A stretch of DNA of 64,000 nucleotides from NCBI GenBank assembly GCA_046349355.1, contig JAXMCM010000024.1:144176-208175 (forward strand). The letters are read 5' to 3'. This DNA comes from CALKJU01 sp046349355 (GTDB lineage Bacteria; Pseudomonadota; Alphaproteobacteria; Geminicoccales; Geminicoccaceae). This document shows, piece after piece, positions 63,725 through 64,000 of the stretch. A program made the position numbers and the translations under genes. The first letter of the stretch is position 1. Each line of letters starts with the position of its first letter. The notes below the pieces were generated by a model. It made no database searches, was not told where the DNA came from, and was given only the letters and a program-made list of their open reading frames with translations.

Positions 63725-64000
63725 CTACTCGCCCCCGCGCTCCCTGCGCAGCTCGGCCAGCCGGTCCAGCCGGGCCTTGATGCGGGCCTCGATGCCCTCG
63801 TCGGTCGGCCGGTAGTAGGTCTCGCGGGGCATGCCGTCGGGGAAGTAGGTCTGGCCGGAGAAGCGGTCCGGGGCGTCGTGGTCGTAGGCGTAGTCCTTGC
63901 CGTAGCCGAGCTTCTTCATCAGCGCCGTCGGGGCATTGAGGATATGCGCGGGCGGCAGCAGCGAGCCGTGCTCGGCGGCACTGGCGGTGGCGGCCTTGTA
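63725..64000 (-). CDS. rarA: Replication-associated recombination protein A (RarA/MgsA), C-terminal end
   Basis: Only the last 91 codons are in the window; the gene continues beyond the right edge. The tail YKAATASAAEHGSLLPPAHI, LNAPTALMKKLGYGKDYAYD, and GQTYFPDGMPRETYYRPT is characteristic of the RarA/WRNIP1 tetramerisation domain. RarA acts at stalled replication forks. It belongs upstream of the rluC-HAD-ATP12 group in many alphaproteobacteria. Confidence 0.92.
   Translation of the reverse strand, partial: YKAATASAAEHGSLLPPAHILNAPTALMKKLGYGKDYAYDHDAPDRFSGQTYFPDGMPRETYYRPTDEGIEARIKARLDRLAELRRERGGE

Overview
This is a very GC-rich chromosomal window from an alphaproteobacterium, most likely a Rhodospirillales-type lineage. 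The evidence is gene order and gene content: sdhE-mfd divergent from recG, with recG convergent to a DUF502 gene; aspS divergent from rnd; rarA, rluC, a HAD phosphatase and the mitochondrial-type F1 chaperone ATP12 in one cluster; an ELM1-like protein beside an LpxL acyltransferase; a HWE histidine kinase; and twin CspA-type genes. I saw no tRNA, rRNA, CRISPR array, integrase or transposase. Species cannot be fixed from the sequence alone.

Layout. 0-9 kb is core housekeeping: mfd (cut by the window edge), sdhE, recG, DUF502, a small coiled-coil protein, aspS, rnd and an epimerase. 9-14 kb is minus-strand accessory and envelope material: an RTX protein, an unknown 238-aa protein with a near-leaderless promoter, a TacA-like antitoxin whose TacT-like toxin is a deleted remnant, three secreted or anchored proteins including a YpfJ-type metalloprotease, and a 17-bp tandem repeat. 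14-18.2 kb is a polyamine/opine-type ABC importer operon (ATPase, Tat-exported binding protein, two permeases).

18.2-20.5 kb is a clearly AT-richer islet holding a 60-aa protein, a divergent membrane-anchored protein with a good sigma-70 promoter, and an Apea-like HEPN protein split by an in-frame TGA. A solitary HicA-like gene without a normal start and a frameshifted GNAT gene follow. 21-31 kb holds a LysR regulator divergent from a frameshifted aldo/keto reductase, a DUF6671 protein, a DUF3429 protein, an NTF2-like protein, an Asp/Glu racemase, a glycosyltransferase pair, and a badly decayed adenylate cyclase-TPR gene.

30.7-39.2 kb holds an acetylpolyamine deacetylase-type enzyme, the lpxL-ELM1-unknown operon and a complete potFGHI putrescine importer. 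The deacetylase and importer suggest polyamine uptake and salvage. 39.2-47.8 kb is one long minus-strand run: response regulator, alpha/beta hydrolase, HWE kinase, an old-yellow-enzyme/trimethylamine-dehydrogenase-type flavoprotein, a nitronate monooxygenase-type enzyme, a MuiA-like protein, an unknown protein and msrA. 48-52 kb has a Gfo/Idh/MocA dehydrogenase and a dimethylglycine/sarcosine dehydrogenase-like enzyme, tail to tail. 52-56.5 kb has an RTX protein preceded by two perfect Crp/Fnr-type palindromes, an intradiol dioxygenase, a DEVD-box RNA helicase, and two CspA-like genes that share a conserved roughly 100-nt leader. 56.6-64 kb holds an acyl-CoA carboxylase beta subunit, a nucleoside deoxyribosyltransferase-like protein, tandem paralogous membrane proteins, ATP12, a HAD phosphatase, rluC, a VapB-type antitoxin fragment and the 3' end of rarA.

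A recurring theme is decay of accessory genes. There are three toxin-antitoxin leftovers, one stop-interrupted HEPN gene, two single-base frameshifts and one multiply broken cyclase, all in a window whose core genes look intact. The single-base lesions could also be assembly errors.
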